Assembly (NCBI GenBank): GCA_046348855.1
Contig: JAXMDK010000016.1
Location: forward strand, 1 to 64,000
DNA length: 64,000 bases
From: TMP-24 sp046348855
GTDB taxonomy: Bacteria > Pseudomonadota > Alphaproteobacteria > Rhodobacterales > Rhodobacteraceae
Direction of reading: 5' to 3'
The position numbers were made by a program, and so were the translations under genes. Below are positions 23,951 through 32,956 of the stretch, one piece after another; the first letter of the stretch is position 1, and each line of letters opens with the position of its first letter. Under the pieces are notes generated by a model. The model was not told the DNA's origin and searched no databases. It saw only the letters and a list, made by a program, of their open reading frames with translations.

Positions 23951-26395
23951 TCACATCCGCACGCGCTCGGTCTTCGGATCGTACATCGGCTTCATGCTGG
24001 CTTCCGCCGCCACCCGCCGCCCGGCGATCTCGATCTCGTAGCGCGAGGCCAGGACCTCGTCGGCGCTTTCGCCCTCGCAGGGCACGTAGCCCATGGCGAT
24101 CGAGCCGCCCAGGTGATGTCCGTAGTTGCCCGACGTCACGATCGACACGATCTTGCCGTCGCGGACGATCGCCTCGTTATGATAGCAGAACTCGTCGGGG
24201 TTCTTCAGCCGGAACTGCACCAGCCGGCGCTTCAGGCCGGCCTCCTTCTTGCGCAGCACCGCGTCGCGGCCGATGAAATCGCCCTTGTCGGTCTTGACCG
24301 CAAAGCCCAGCCCCGCCTCCAGCACATGATCCTCGTCGGTGATGTCATGGCCCCAGTGGCGGTAGGCCTTCTCGATCCGGCAGCTGTCCAGCGTATGAAG
24401 GCCGCACAGCTTCAGCCCGACCTCTCCGCCCGCCGCTTCCAGCGCCTCGAAGACATGGGCGGTCTGGTCCGAGCTGACGTAAAGTTCCCAGCCCAGTTCG
24501 CCCACATAGGTCACGCGGTGGGCGCGGGCGAGGCCCATGCCGATCTCGATCTCCTGCACCGTCCCGAAGGGGAAGGCGGCATTGGAGAAGTCGTTCGGGC
24601 TGACGCGCGCCATCAGGTCGCGCGCCTTCGGCCCCATGACGCACAGAACCGATTCCGCCGCCGTGACATCGGTGATGACGGCGAAGTCCGCGCCGACCTG
24701 GGCGCGCAGCCAGGCCAGGTTGCGTTGCAGCGTCGCCCCCGGCACCACCAGCAGATAGGCCGTCTCGGACAGCCGCGTAACCGTCAGGTCGGCCTCGATC
24801 CCGCCGCGGTCGTTCAGGAACATGGTATAGACGATGCGGCCCGCCGCCACGTCCATTTCCGCCGAGGCGATCCGGTTGAGGAAGGCGCACGCATCCCGCC
24901 CCTCGACCCGGATCTTGCCGAACGAGGTCATGTCGAAGAAGCCGACGCCGGTGCGGACCGCCAGATGTTCGGCCTTCTGGTTGTCGAACCAGTTGGTCTT
25001 GCCCCAGGAATATTCATATTCGGCCTTCTGGCCGGGGTTGGCGAACCAGTTCGCCCGTTCCCAGCCCGCGACCTCGCCAAAGACCGCGCCCCGCGCCTTC
25101 AGATGTTCGTGCAGGGGCGTCCGCCGCACGCCCCGCGCCGTGACCACCTGCCGATAGGGGAAATGGTCGGCGTAGAGCAGCCCCAGCGTCTCGGTCACGC
25201 GCTCCTTCAGATAGCGGCGGTTCCTCTGGAACGGCTGGGCGCGGCGGATGTCGACCTCCCACAGGTCGAACGGCGGCTCGCCGTCGTTCATCCATTGCGC
25301 CAGCGCCATGCCGGCGCCACCCGACCCGGCGATGCCGACCGAGTTGTAGCCAGCGGCGATCCAGTAGCCCTTCAGCTCCGGCGCCTCGCCCAGATAGTAG
25401 CGGTCGTCGGGGGTAAAGCTTTCCGGGCCGTTGAAGAACGTGTGGATCCCGGCGGTCTCGAACATCGGCATCCGGTTCATTGCCGCTTCCAGGATCGGCT
25501 GGAAATGGTCGAAATCCTCGGGCAGCGTGTCAAAGCAGAAGTCTTCGGAAATCCCGTCCATGCCCCAGGGCTTGGCCTTGGGCTCGAAGGCGCCCAGCAT
25601 CATCTTGCCGGCGTCCGACTTGTAATAGGCGCATTCGTCCGGCACCCGCAGCACCGGCAGGTGGCCCAGCCCCTCGATCGGCTCGGTCACCAGATAGAAG
25701 TGCTCGCAGGCATGCAGGGGCAGCGTCACGCCCGACCGGCCGGCCAGATCACGCCCCCACATGCCGCCGCAGTTGACCACCATTTCGGCTTGAATAGAGC
25801 CTTTTTCGCCCTCGGACTCCCACTCGACGCCGGTGACCCGCGCGCCGTCGTCCAGCACCCGCGTGACCTTCACGCCCTCGATCACCTTGGCCCCGCTCAT
25901 GCGCGCGCCCTTGGCCAGCGCCATGGCGATGTTGGCCGGATCGCACTGGCCGTCCAGCGGCAGGTGCACCGCGCCGACCACGTCGCCGACGTTCAGGTGC
26001 GGATACATCGCCTTGACCTCGGCGGGCGAGATTTCCTGCACATCGACGTTGAAGGCCCGTGCCAGCGTGGCGCTGCGGTAAAGCTCTTCCTTGCGCGCCT
26101 CGGTCAGCGCCACCGAGATCGAACCGACCTGCCGCATGCCGGTGGCGACCCCGGTCTCGGCCTCCAGCTTCACGTAGAGGTCGGCCGAATATTTCGCCAG
26201 CCGCGTCATGTTCTGGCTGCCGCGCAACTGCCCGATCAGGCCCGCCGCATGCCAGGTGGTGCCGCAGGTCAGCTGCTTGCGCTCCAGCAGGACGATGTCC
26301 TTCCAGCCCAGCTTGGCCAGATGATAGGCCACCGAACAGCCGGAAACCCCGCCACCGATGATGACCACGCGCGCTTTCGAGGGAATGTCAGCCAT
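23951..26395 (-). CDS. dimethylglycine/sarcosine dehydrogenase-like FAD-folate enzyme, copy 1
   Basis: An 814-residue fusion. The N-terminal FAD-binding DAO domain has ARVVIIGGGVSGCSVAYHL at residues 8-26 and CGTTWHAAGL near 45, the place where related enzymes bind flavin covalently through histidine. A central FAO_M-like part follows. The C-terminal half (about 430-810) is a GCV_T aminomethyltransferase-like folate domain with its C-terminal barrel. These enzymes remove N-methyl groups from glycine derivatives and pass the C1 unit to tetrahydrofolate. The start at 26395 places the flavin loop at the usual distance. It is followed after a repeat element by the MttB-like gene and preceded by a paralogue. 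Confidence 0.9.
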   Translation of the reverse strand: MADIPSKARVVIIGGGVSGCSVAYHLAKLGWKDIVLLERKQLTCGTTWHAAGLIGQLRGSQNMTRLAKYSADLYVKLEAETGVATGMRQVGSISVALTEARKEELYRSATLARAFNVDVQEISPAEVKAMYPHLNVGDVVGAVHLPLDGQCDPANIAMALAKGARMSGAKVIEGVKVTRVLDDGARVTGVEWESEGEKGSIQAEMVVNCGGMWGRDLAGRSGVTLPLHACEHFYLVTEPIEGLGHLPVLRVPDECAYYKSDAGKMMLGAFEPKAKPWGMDGISEDFCFDTLPEDFDHFQPILEAAMNRMPMFETAGIHTFFNGPESFTPDDRYYLGEAPELKGYWIAAGYNSVGIAGSGGAGMALAQWMNDGEPPFDLWEVDIRRAQPFQRNRRYLKERVTETLGLLYADHFPYRQVVTARGVRRTPLHEHLKARGAVFGEVAGWERANWFANPGQKAEYEYSWGKTNWFDNQKAEHLAVRTGVGFFDMTSFGKIRVEGRDACAFLNRIASAEMDVAAGRIVYTMFLNDRGGIEADLTVTRLSETAYLLVVPGATLQRNLAWLRAQVGADFAVITDVTAAESVLCVMGPKARDLMARVSPNDFSNAAFPFGTVQEIEIGMGLARAHRVTYVGELGWELYVSSDQTAHVFEALEAAGGEVGLKLCGLHTLDSCRIEKAYRHWGHDITDEDHVLEAGLGFAVKTDKGDFIGRDAVLRKKEAGLKRRLVQFRLKNPDEFCYHNEAIVRDGKIVSIVTSGNYGHHLGGSIAMGYVPCEGESADEVLASRYEIEIAGRRVAAEASMKPMYDPKTERVRM

Positions 26396-26408
26396 CTCGC
26401 CCTGCTTT

Positions 26409-26451
26409 TCCTTGTCCAAATACTCCGGGGGTCCGGGGGCAGCGCCCCCGG
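26409..26451 (-). repeat. intergenic palindromic repeat, copy b
   Basis: Fills the 62-bp gap between the two dehydrogenase paralogues. On the minus strand there is a hairpin with CCGGGGGC/GCCCCCGG arms (26433-26440 and 26444-26451), then GACCCCCGGAGTATTTGG and CAAGGAAAAG. The latter runs into the ribosome-site region of the next gene. Confidence 0.7.
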
Positions 26452-26457
26452 CCCTGC

Positions 26458-28899
26458 TCAGGCCTTGATCCGTTCGTTCTTCGCATCCCACAGCGGCTCG
26501 TCCGCCTCGACCGTCGCCGGGAACCGCTCGCCGTAGATTTCCACCTCGACCTTCGTGCCCGGCACCGCCAGATCGGCGCGCAGCATGCCCAGCGCGATCG
26601 ACTTGCCGACCCGGTAGCCCCAGCCGCCCGAGGTCGTCTCGCCCACCACCTTGCCACCGTGCCAGAGGGTCGACATGTAGGGTGCATCCGCCGCCCCGGC
26701 CGCGACCGTCAGCGTGACGAAGCGTTTCTTCACACCCTGCTGCTTTTCGGCCAGAAGCGCCGCCTTGCCGGGAAACTCCTTTTCCCAGCGCACGAACCGC
26801 TCCAGCCCGCCCTCCAGCAGGCTGTAGTCGGTCGACAGGTCGCCCTTCCAGGCGCGATAGCCCTTTTCGATCCGCAAGGCATTCAGCGCCCGCATGCCGA
26901 AGGGCTTCGCCCCGCCGGCCAGCAACGCGTCATAGATCGCCGGCGCATCGGCCCGGTCGCAGTGAATCTCCCAGCCCAGTTCGCCGGCGAAGGACACCCG
27001 GATCAGCGCGACGTCGCGGCCCGCGACCTTGGCCGCATACTGGACCGACAGCCACGGCAGGCTCAGGTCGGCCTCGGTGATCGGCGCCAGCAGGTCGCGC
27101 GCCTTCGGCCCGGTGACGATGAAGCAGTGGATCTTGTCCGACCAGTCCTCGATGGTGACACCTTCGGGCAGGCCGCGGGCCAAAACGTCGCGGTCATGCC
27201 ACTGCGCCACGCCCGCGGTGATGATGCCCACATCCTCGTCGCTGTTGGGCAGCACCGTCATTTCGGTCAGGATGCGGCCGCGGTCGTCGGCGAAATAGGC
27301 CAGACCCGTGCGCCCCGGCCCCGGCAGGCGCGAGGCGGTCAGGCTGTCCAGATGCGCGCGCGCGCCCGGCCCCTTGAGCCGCAGCCGGGTGAAGCCCGCC
27401 AGGTCAAGGACACCGACGCCATCGCGGACCGCCTCGCATTCCTCGCGGATGCGGGCCTCCCACGGGCCGGCGCGGTTCCAGGTCTGGGTCGCTTCCCAGC
27501 TCGTGTCATCGCCGGGCTTGGCATACCATTCGGCGCGTTCCCAGCCGTTGTAGGGCGCCATCTGGCCGCCCAAGGCCTTGATCTTGTCATGCACCGGCGA
27601 CAGGCGCCGGTCGGGCGCGGCCGGCCAGCGCGCCATCGGGAAATGCATACCATATTCGTGGCCGTAGACTTCCTTGCCCTTGGCCACGCAATAGTCGCGG
27701 TCGGTATAGTCGGTGAACCGGCGCGGGTCGCAGGACCACATGTCCCATTCCGTCGCGCCCTCGGTCACCCATTCGGCCAGCACCTTGCCCGCGCCGCCAG
27801 CCTGGGCAATCCCGAACGTGAAGACGCAAGCCTCGAATGCGTTCGGAACGCCCGGCATGGGGCCGATCAGCGGGTTCCCGTCGGGAGCGTAAGGGATAGG
27901 CCCGTTGATGACTTTGGAGATGCCGGCGGTGCCCAACAAGGGCACCCGCGCCATCGCATCTTCGATATACCATTCCAGCCGCTCCAGATCGTCGGGGAAC
28001 AGCTGGAAGCTGAAATCCTCGGGGAACGGATCGTCCGGGTTCACCCAATGGGCGCGGCAGTTCCGCTCGTAGGGGCCAAGGTTGAAGCCGGTCTTTTCCT
28101 GCCGAAGATAGTAGGAGCTGTCGACGTCGCGCAAAAGCGGCAGCTTGTGGCCCACTTCCTTCGACCAAGCCTCGATCTCGGCGACAGGTTCGGACAGCAG
28201 ATACTGATGGCTCATCACCATCATCGGCACGGTGCGCCCGCCGTAGGGCTTGAACCATTCGCCGACCTTCTGGGCATAGTAGCCGGCGGCGTTGATCACG
28301 ATTTCCGCCCGGATAGAGCCTTTTTCGGTATGGACGATCCATTCGCCGCCCTTGCGCTCGACCCCGGTCGCGGGGGTAAAGCGCAGGATCGTCGCGCCCA
28401 TGTCGCGCGCGCCCTTGGCCAATGCCTGGGTCAGCTGCGCCGGGTCGATATCGCCGTCGGCCGGATCGTAAAGCGCGCCGGTCAGGTCATGCGTCTCAAG
28501 GAACGGGTATTTCGACTTGATCTCGTCGACGCCCAGCACCTCCAGCGCCATGCCCTGATAGCGGCCCATGCCGCGGGCGCGCTCGAACTCCTGCATCCGT
28601 TCCCTGGAATGGCCCAGGCGGACCGACCCGGTGACATGGTAGTTCATCGGGTAGTCGACGGCCGCGCCCAGACCCCGGTAAAGCTCGGTCGAATAGCGCT
28701 GCATGTTCATCAGCGACCAGGAGGTCGAGAAGGTCGGCACGTTGCCGGCCGCGTGCCAGGTCGACCCGGCGGTCAGCTCGTTCTTTTCCAGAAGAACGCA
28801 GTCGGTCCAGCCGGCCTTGGCCAGATGGTAAAGCGCCGAAACGCCCACCGCGCCGCCGCCGATAATCACCACCCGTGCCGTCGAAGGTATGCCGCTCAT
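26458..28899 (-). CDS. dimethylglycine/sarcosine dehydrogenase-like FAD-folate enzyme, copy 2
   Basis: An 813-residue paralogue of the next gene, with the same domain order: FAD-binding DAO domain (ARVVIIGGGAVGVSALYHL, residues 8-26), GSTWHAAGN near 45 at the flavin-attachment region, FAO_M-like middle, and GCV_T plus GCV_T_C folate domains from about residue 430. It is the first gene of the minus-strand run and faces a LysR regulator gene across 107 bp. Dimethylglycine, sarcosine or a related N-methyl compound are the expected substrates. Two paralogues in a row could act on successive methyl groups (inference). Confidence 0.9.
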   Translation of the reverse strand: MSGIPSTARVVIIGGGAVGVSALYHLAKAGWTDCVLLEKNELTAGSTWHAAGNVPTFSTSWSLMNMQRYSTELYRGLGAAVDYPMNYHVTGSVRLGHSRERMQEFERARGMGRYQGMALEVLGVDEIKSKYPFLETHDLTGALYDPADGDIDPAQLTQALAKGARDMGATILRFTPATGVERKGGEWIVHTEKGSIRAEIVINAAGYYAQKVGEWFKPYGGRTVPMMVMSHQYLLSEPVAEIEAWSKEVGHKLPLLRDVDSSYYLRQEKTGFNLGPYERNCRAHWVNPDDPFPEDFSFQLFPDDLERLEWYIEDAMARVPLLGTAGISKVINGPIPYAPDGNPLIGPMPGVPNAFEACVFTFGIAQAGGAGKVLAEWVTEGATEWDMWSCDPRRFTDYTDRDYCVAKGKEVYGHEYGMHFPMARWPAAPDRRLSPVHDKIKALGGQMAPYNGWERAEWYAKPGDDTSWEATQTWNRAGPWEARIREECEAVRDGVGVLDLAGFTRLRLKGPGARAHLDSLTASRLPGPGRTGLAYFADDRGRILTEMTVLPNSDEDVGIITAGVAQWHDRDVLARGLPEGVTIEDWSDKIHCFIVTGPKARDLLAPITEADLSLPWLSVQYAAKVAGRDVALIRVSFAGELGWEIHCDRADAPAIYDALLAGGAKPFGMRALNALRIEKGYRAWKGDLSTDYSLLEGGLERFVRWEKEFPGKAALLAEKQQGVKKRFVTLTVAAGAADAPYMSTLWHGGKVVGETTSGGWGYRVGKSIALGMLRADLAVPGTKVEVEIYGERFPATVEADEPLWDAKNERIKA

Positions 28900-28975
28900 T
28901 GCCGTCTCCGTTCATTGCGCGTGCAGTATCTGCCCCTGCATGGGCGGTTTCAATTCGCCCGGCCCTCTGCTATTG

Positions 28976-28990
28976 ATCGGAAATTCCGAT
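28976..28990. promoter_or_regulatory. LysR-type operator: perfect palindrome with T-N11-A
   Basis: ATCGGAAATTCCGAT is a perfect 7-bp inverted repeat around one base and contains the T-N11-A core of LysR sites. It lies 16 bp before the LysR start and 77 bp before the divergent catabolic operon, where an autoregulating LysR protein would bind. Confidence 0.75.
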
Positions 28991-29006
28991 TAGCGGCCGT
29001 TGCCCC

Positions 29007-29891
29007 ATGCAGATCGAACTGATCGAGACCTTCCTGGACCTCTGCGACACCCGCAGTTTCAACAAGACCGCGGACCGGCTGGGCGTCACCCAGTCGACGA
29101 TCTCGGGGCGCATCCAGTCGCTCGAGGCGACGCTGGGGCGCACGCTCTTCACCCGGTCGCGCGCCGGAACCGAACTGACGCTCGAAGGGCTGAAGTTCGA
29201 ACCCCACGCCCGGCTCCTGCGCCATTCCTGGGCCGAGGCGCTGCATGCGACGCGCAGCGCCGGGACGGCGGCGATGACCTTGCGAGTGGGGATGCAGCAC
29301 GACCTGACCGGCAACATGATCGGCGGCTGGGTGCGCGATTTCCGCGAGGCGCTGCCCGACACCGCCTTCTACATCGAGGCCGACTATTCCCCCGCCATGT
29401 CGTCGGACCTGCTGATCGGCGCGCTGGATTTCGGCATGATGTATACGGCGCGGATGCACCCCGACCTCTATTTCGAGATGCTGGGCGAAATCACCTACCT
29501 GATGGTCTCGACCGAAACCGACCGGATGGCGGGGGTGCGGGCCGAAAGCTACATCCTGACCAATTTCTCCCCCGCCTTCGCCGAGGCCCAGGCGCTCCTG
29601 CATCCGACCCTGACCGGCGCCTTTGTCTCCAGCGGCCAAAGCACGGCGGTGGCGGGGCTTTTGGCCTCGCTCGGCGGCTCGGCCTATGTGATCGGCGACA
29701 TGGCCCGCGACATGGCGGCGGCGGGGCAGGCGCAGATCGTGGTGGATGCGCCGCCGCTGCCCCAGTCGGTCTATGCCGGCGTCCATCTCAGGAACCGCCA
29801 CCGGCCGATGCACCGCCGGCTCCTGCAGCTTCTGCGCAACCAGTTCGCCGGGCGGCGGCTCTCCGAACGCATCCGCGCCGGCCGCGCCTGA
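29007..29891 (+). CDS. LysR-family transcriptional regulator
   Basis: A 294-residue regulator. The N-terminal winged helix-turn-helix (residues 1-60) reads MQIELIETFLDLCDTRSFNKT then DRLGVTQSTISGRIQSLE, and a type 2 periplasmic-binding-like effector domain follows (about 90-290). It is divergent from the dehydrogenase/MttB-like operon and has a perfect LysR palindrome just before its start. It therefore very likely controls that operon in response to a pathway metabolite and represses itself (inference). The threonine deaminase gene follows 39 bp downstream on the same strand. Confidence 0.92.
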   Translation: MQIELIETFLDLCDTRSFNKTADRLGVTQSTISGRIQSLEATLGRTLFTRSRAGTELTLEGLKFEPHARLLRHSWAEALHATRSAGTAAMTLRVGMQHDLTGNMIGGWVRDFREALPDTAFYIEADYSPAMSSDLLIGALDFGMMYTARMHPDLYFEMLGEITYLMVSTETDRMAGVRAESYILTNFSPAFAEAQALLHPTLTGAFVSSGQSTAVAGLLASLGGSAYVIGDMARDMAAAGQAQIVVDAPPLPQSVYAGVHLRNRHRPMHRRLLQLLRNQFAGRRLSERIRAGRA

Positions 29892-29930
29892 CCCCTTGCC
29901 TTCCGCGCCGCTTCGCCGCAGAGCTTGACC

Positions 29931-31172
29931 ATGACCCAGTTCACCCGCAATGCCCGCGCCGCCGCCGAAGCCCTGAGGGCGCTTTTCGACCCCACGCCGC
30001 TGCAACTGAACGACCATCTGTCCAGCCGCTACGGCGCCGAAATCTGGCTGAAGCGCGAGGATCTGACCCCGGTGCGCAGCTACAAGCTGCGCGGCGCCTT
30101 CAACGCCATGCGCAAGGCCATCGCCGCCGGCCATCGCGCCTTCGTCTGCGCCAGCGCCGGCAACCATGCCCAGGGCGTCGCCTATGCCTGCCGGCATTTC
30201 GGGGTCAGCGGCACCATCTTCATGCCGGTGACGACGCCGCAGCAAAAGATCGACAAGACCCGCACCTTCGGCGGCGACAGTGTCGAAATCCGCCTGACCG
30301 GCGACTATTTCGACCGGACCCTCGCCGCCGCCCAGGCCTATGCCGCCGAAGCCGGCGGGCATTTCCTGTCGCCCTTCGACGACGAGGACGTGATCGAAGG
30401 CCAGGCCTCGGTCGCGGTCGAAATCCTCGACCAGCTCGAGCGCGCGCCGGACCTGGTGGTGGTGCCGGTCGGCGGCGGCGGGCTGTCATCCGGCATGACC
30501 CGCTATTTCCGCGCCGCCGCGCCGAAAACCGACTTCTTCTATGTCGAACCCCTGGGCGGCGCGAGCCTTGCCGCCGCGCTGAACGACGGCGCCCCGGCGA
30601 CGCTGCGCCGCGTCAACACCTTCGTCGACGGCGCGGCGGTGGCCCGCATCGGCACCCTGCCGTTCGAGATCCTGCGCGACGTCCCACCCGAACGGGTGCT
30701 GCTGGCGCCCGAGGACCGGATCTGCATCACCATGCTGGAAATGCTGAACGTCGAAGGCATCGTCCTGGAACCGGCCGGCGCGCTGTCGGTCGATGTGCTG
30801 CCGTCGCTGGCGGAACTGCTGCGGGGCAAGACGGTGGTCTGCGTCACCTCCGGCGGCAATTTCGATTTCGAGCGCCTGCCCGAGGTCAAGGAACGCGCCC
30901 AGCGCTATGCCGGCCTGAAGAAGTACTTCATCCTCAGGATGCCGCAGCGGCCCGGCGCGCTGAAGGAATTCCTGACCATGCTGGGGCCGGACGACGACAT
31001 CGCCCGCTTTGAATATCTCAAGAAGTCGGCGCGCAACTTCGGCTCGGTGCTGATCGGGATCGAGACGAAGCGGGCGGAAAACTTCTCCGACTTCACCGCC
31101 AAGCTCGACGCCGCCGAATTCACCTACCGCGACATCACCGAAGACGAGGCGCTGGCCGAATTCCTGGTCTGA
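29931..31172 (+). CDS. ilvA: threonine ammonia-lyase
   Basis: A 413-residue PLP enzyme that converts threonine to 2-oxobutyrate and ammonia. The PLP lysine is K52 in RSYKLRGAFN. SAGNHAQGVA and the phosphate loop GGGGLSSG match the family. A short C-terminal ACT-like regulatory segment begins at MPQRPGALKEFL near residue 335. The length with one regulatory domain is between the catabolic (about 330) and E. coli biosynthetic (about 515) forms, as in Corynebacterium-type IlvA. I took the ATG at 29931; an upstream TTG is less likely. The tdh/kbl pair, a second threonine-degrading route, is encoded 8 kb away. Confidence 0.92.
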   Translation: MTQFTRNARAAAEALRALFDPTPLQLNDHLSSRYGAEIWLKREDLTPVRSYKLRGAFNAMRKAIAAGHRAFVCASAGNHAQGVAYACRHFGVSGTIFMPVTTPQQKIDKTRTFGGDSVEIRLTGDYFDRTLAAAQAYAAEAGGHFLSPFDDEDVIEGQASVAVEILDQLERAPDLVVVPVGGGGLSSGMTRYFRAAAPKTDFFYVEPLGGASLAAALNDGAPATLRRVNTFVDGAAVARIGTLPFEILRDVPPERVLLAPEDRICITMLEMLNVEGIVLEPAGALSVDVLPSLAELLRGKTVVCVTSGGNFDFERLPEVKERAQRYAGLKKYFILRMPQRPGALKEFLTMLGPDDDIARFEYLKKSARNFGSVLIGIETKRAENFSDFTAKLDAAEFTYRDITEDEALAEFLV

Positions 31173-31182
31173 CCCGGTCCAC

Positions 31183-31273
31183 TTTTCCCTTGAAAAATAC
31201 TCGCGGGGGGTCGTCCATCGGAGCGCCATCGGTCCGAGCACCGATGGAGGACGAGGGGGCGGAAAGCCCCCTC
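31183..31273. terminator. palindromic intergenic element between converging ilvA and dppF
   Basis: Begins with a TTTTCCCTTGAAAAATACTC box identical to the one at 46042. It continues through imperfect CCATCGG/CCGATGG repeats and ends in a hairpin with 8-bp arms (31253-31260 and 31266-31273, loop GGAAA). It lies between two converging genes and probably terminates both. Confidence 0.7.
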
Positions 31274-31280
31274 GCCCCGC

Positions 31281-32120
31281 TCAGGCCGCCCGCGTGCGCG
31301 CCAGCCGGGCGCGGATGCTGGCGACATCGGCCCTCGGCGTCGCCGCGAACAGGGTGCGGGTATAATCGTGGCTGGGCGCGCCGAACACCTGCTCGCGCGG
31401 GCCATATTCCACCACCTCGCCCTTGAACATCACCATCACCTCGTCGGCGATGTAGCGCACCACCGACAGGTCGTGGCTGATGAACACATAGGTCAGGCCG
31501 AATTCGTCCTGCAGGTCGGCCAGCAGGTTCAGCACCTGCGCCTGCACCGACAGGTCCAGCGCCGAGACGGGTTCGTCCAGCACCAGAAGCTTCGGGCGCA
31601 CCATCAGCGCCCGCGCGATCGCCAGGCGCTGGCGCTGGCCGCCCGAAAACATGTGCGGATAGCGGTTGAAATGCTCGGCCTTCAGCCCGACCTTGTCCAG
31701 CATCGCCAGCGCCGCCTTGCGCCGTTCGGCGGCGGTATGGTCGGTGTTCAGGTACAGCTGCTCCATCAGCATGTCGCCGACCTTCTGGCGCGGGTTCAGC
31801 GAGCCATAGGGGTTCTGGAACACGATCTGCACCTTGCGCCGCAATTCGCGCGGCGGCGCGCCCCGGGCCACGTCGACCGGCACGCCGTCCAGCAGCAGCT
31901 CGCCCCCCGACGCCGGGTCGATCAGGGTGATGATCCGGGCCAGCGTCGACTTGCCGCAGCCCGATTCGCCGACGATCGCCAGGGTCTTGCCCTGTTCGAC
32001 GGCAAAGCTGATGCCCTTCAGCGCCCGCACCGATTTGGCGCGGCCGAAGAATCCGCCGGAACTCTGGTAGTCGCGGGTCAGGGCGCGGCCCTCGATCACC
32101 GGGGTCGTCGGTGCGGTCAT
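31281..32120 (-). CDS. dppF: dipeptide/oligopeptide ABC transporter ATP-binding protein DppF-like
   Basis: A 279-residue ABC ATPase. GESGCGKST is Walker A (near residue 54), FSGGQRQRLAIARAL the signature, LLVLDEPVSALDLSVQAQ the Walker B region and ISHDLSVVRYI the switch histidine. QNPYGSLNPR and the C-terminal HDYTRTL stretch are typical of the F subunit of peptide importers. It powers uptake together with DppD at the inner membrane. The start at 32120 overlaps the DppD stop by 4 bp. It is the last gene of the dpp set. Confidence 0.93.
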   Translation of the reverse strand: MTAPTTPVIEGRALTRDYQSSGGFFGRAKSVRALKGISFAVEQGKTLAIVGESGCGKSTLARIITLIDPASGGELLLDGVPVDVARGAPPRELRRKVQIVFQNPYGSLNPRQKVGDMLMEQLYLNTDHTAAERRKAALAMLDKVGLKAEHFNRYPHMFSGGQRQRLAIARALMVRPKLLVLDEPVSALDLSVQAQVLNLLADLQDEFGLTYVFISHDLSVVRYIADEVMVMFKGEVVEYGPREQVFGAPSHDYTRTLFAATPRADVASIRARLARTRAA

Positions 32121-32953
32121 TGCACGCCCTCCATCATCTCGCCCACCGTGGGCAGGCGGTCGCCCTTGGCGTTTTCCGGCAGGGCCGACAGCAGCGCCCG
32201 GGTATAGGGATGCTGCGGGTTCTCGAACAGGCTCAGCACGTCGGCCTCCTCCATCTTCTTGCCGCGATACTGGACCACCACCCGGTCGGCGGTCTCGGCC
32301 ACCACGCCCATGTCGTGGGTGATCATGATCAGCCCCATCCCGTGCTTCTGCTGAAGCCCGAGGATCAGGTCGAGGATCTGTTTCTGGATGGTCACGTCCA
32401 GCGCGGTCGTCGGTTCGTCGGCGATCAGCAGGCGCGGGTTGCAGGCGATAGCCATGGCGATCATCACCCGCTGGCATTGCCCGCCCGACATCTGGTGCGG
32501 AAAGGCCGCCAGCCGCGCCTCGGGGTCGGGGATGCCGACCTGGGTCAAAAGCTCGACCGAACGCGCCCGCGCCTGGGCGCCGGTCATGCCCATGTGGGCG
32601 GTCAGCACCTCGGCCAGCTGGAAGCCCACGGTGAAGCAGGGGTTCAGACTGGCGATCGGTTCCTGGAAGATCATCGAAATGTCGCGGCCGATGATCTTGC
32701 GCCGTTCGGCGGTAGACAGGGCCAGCAGGTCGCGCCCGTCAAAGCGCATCACGTCGGCGGTGACGGTGGCGGTGGCGGGCAGCAGCCCCATGACCGCCAG
32801 CATCCCCACCGACTTGCCCGATCCGCTTTCGCCGACGATGGCCAGCACCTCGCGCTCGCTGACCGACAGGTCCACCCCGTCGACGGCGCGGAAGGGGCCG
32901 CGCGCGGTGTCGAAGCTGACGCACAGGTTGCGGATTTCCAGAAGAAGTCCCAT
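32117..32953 (-). CDS. dppD: dipeptide/oligopeptide ABC transporter ATP-binding protein DppD-like
   Basis: A 278-residue ABC ATPase. Walker A GESGSGKSV is near residue 41, FQEPIASLNPCFTVG is the Q-loop, MSGGQCQRVMIAMAIACNP the signature and LLIADEPTTALDVTIQ Walker B. NPQHPYTRALLSALP at the end is typical of the D subunit, which often has a C-terminal segment for dimer contact or an iron-sulfur site; no cysteine cluster is seen here. It pairs with DppF. Spacing to dppC is 3 bp. Confidence 0.93.
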   Translation of the reverse strand: MGLLLEIRNLCVSFDTARGPFRAVDGVDLSVSEREVLAIVGESGSGKSVGMLAVMGLLPATATVTADVMRFDGRDLLALSTAERRKIIGRDISMIFQEPIASLNPCFTVGFQLAEVLTAHMGMTGAQARARSVELLTQVGIPDPEARLAAFPHQMSGGQCQRVMIAMAIACNPRLLIADEPTTALDVTIQKQILDLILGLQQKHGMGLIMITHDMGVVAETADRVVVQYRGKKMEEADVLSLFENPQHPYTRALLSALPENAKGDRLPTVGEMMEGVQ

Positions 32954-32956
32954 CGG

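Noticed and set aside
23534..26536. A 1000-codon plus-strand open frame over the dehydrogenase gene
   Set aside because: Antisense to a well-supported FAD/folate enzyme, with no recognisable domain and biased low-complexity composition.
29925..29930. TTG two codons upstream as start of threonine ammonia-lyase
   Set aside because: The ATG at 29931 is in the same frame only two codons later and is the stronger start codon.
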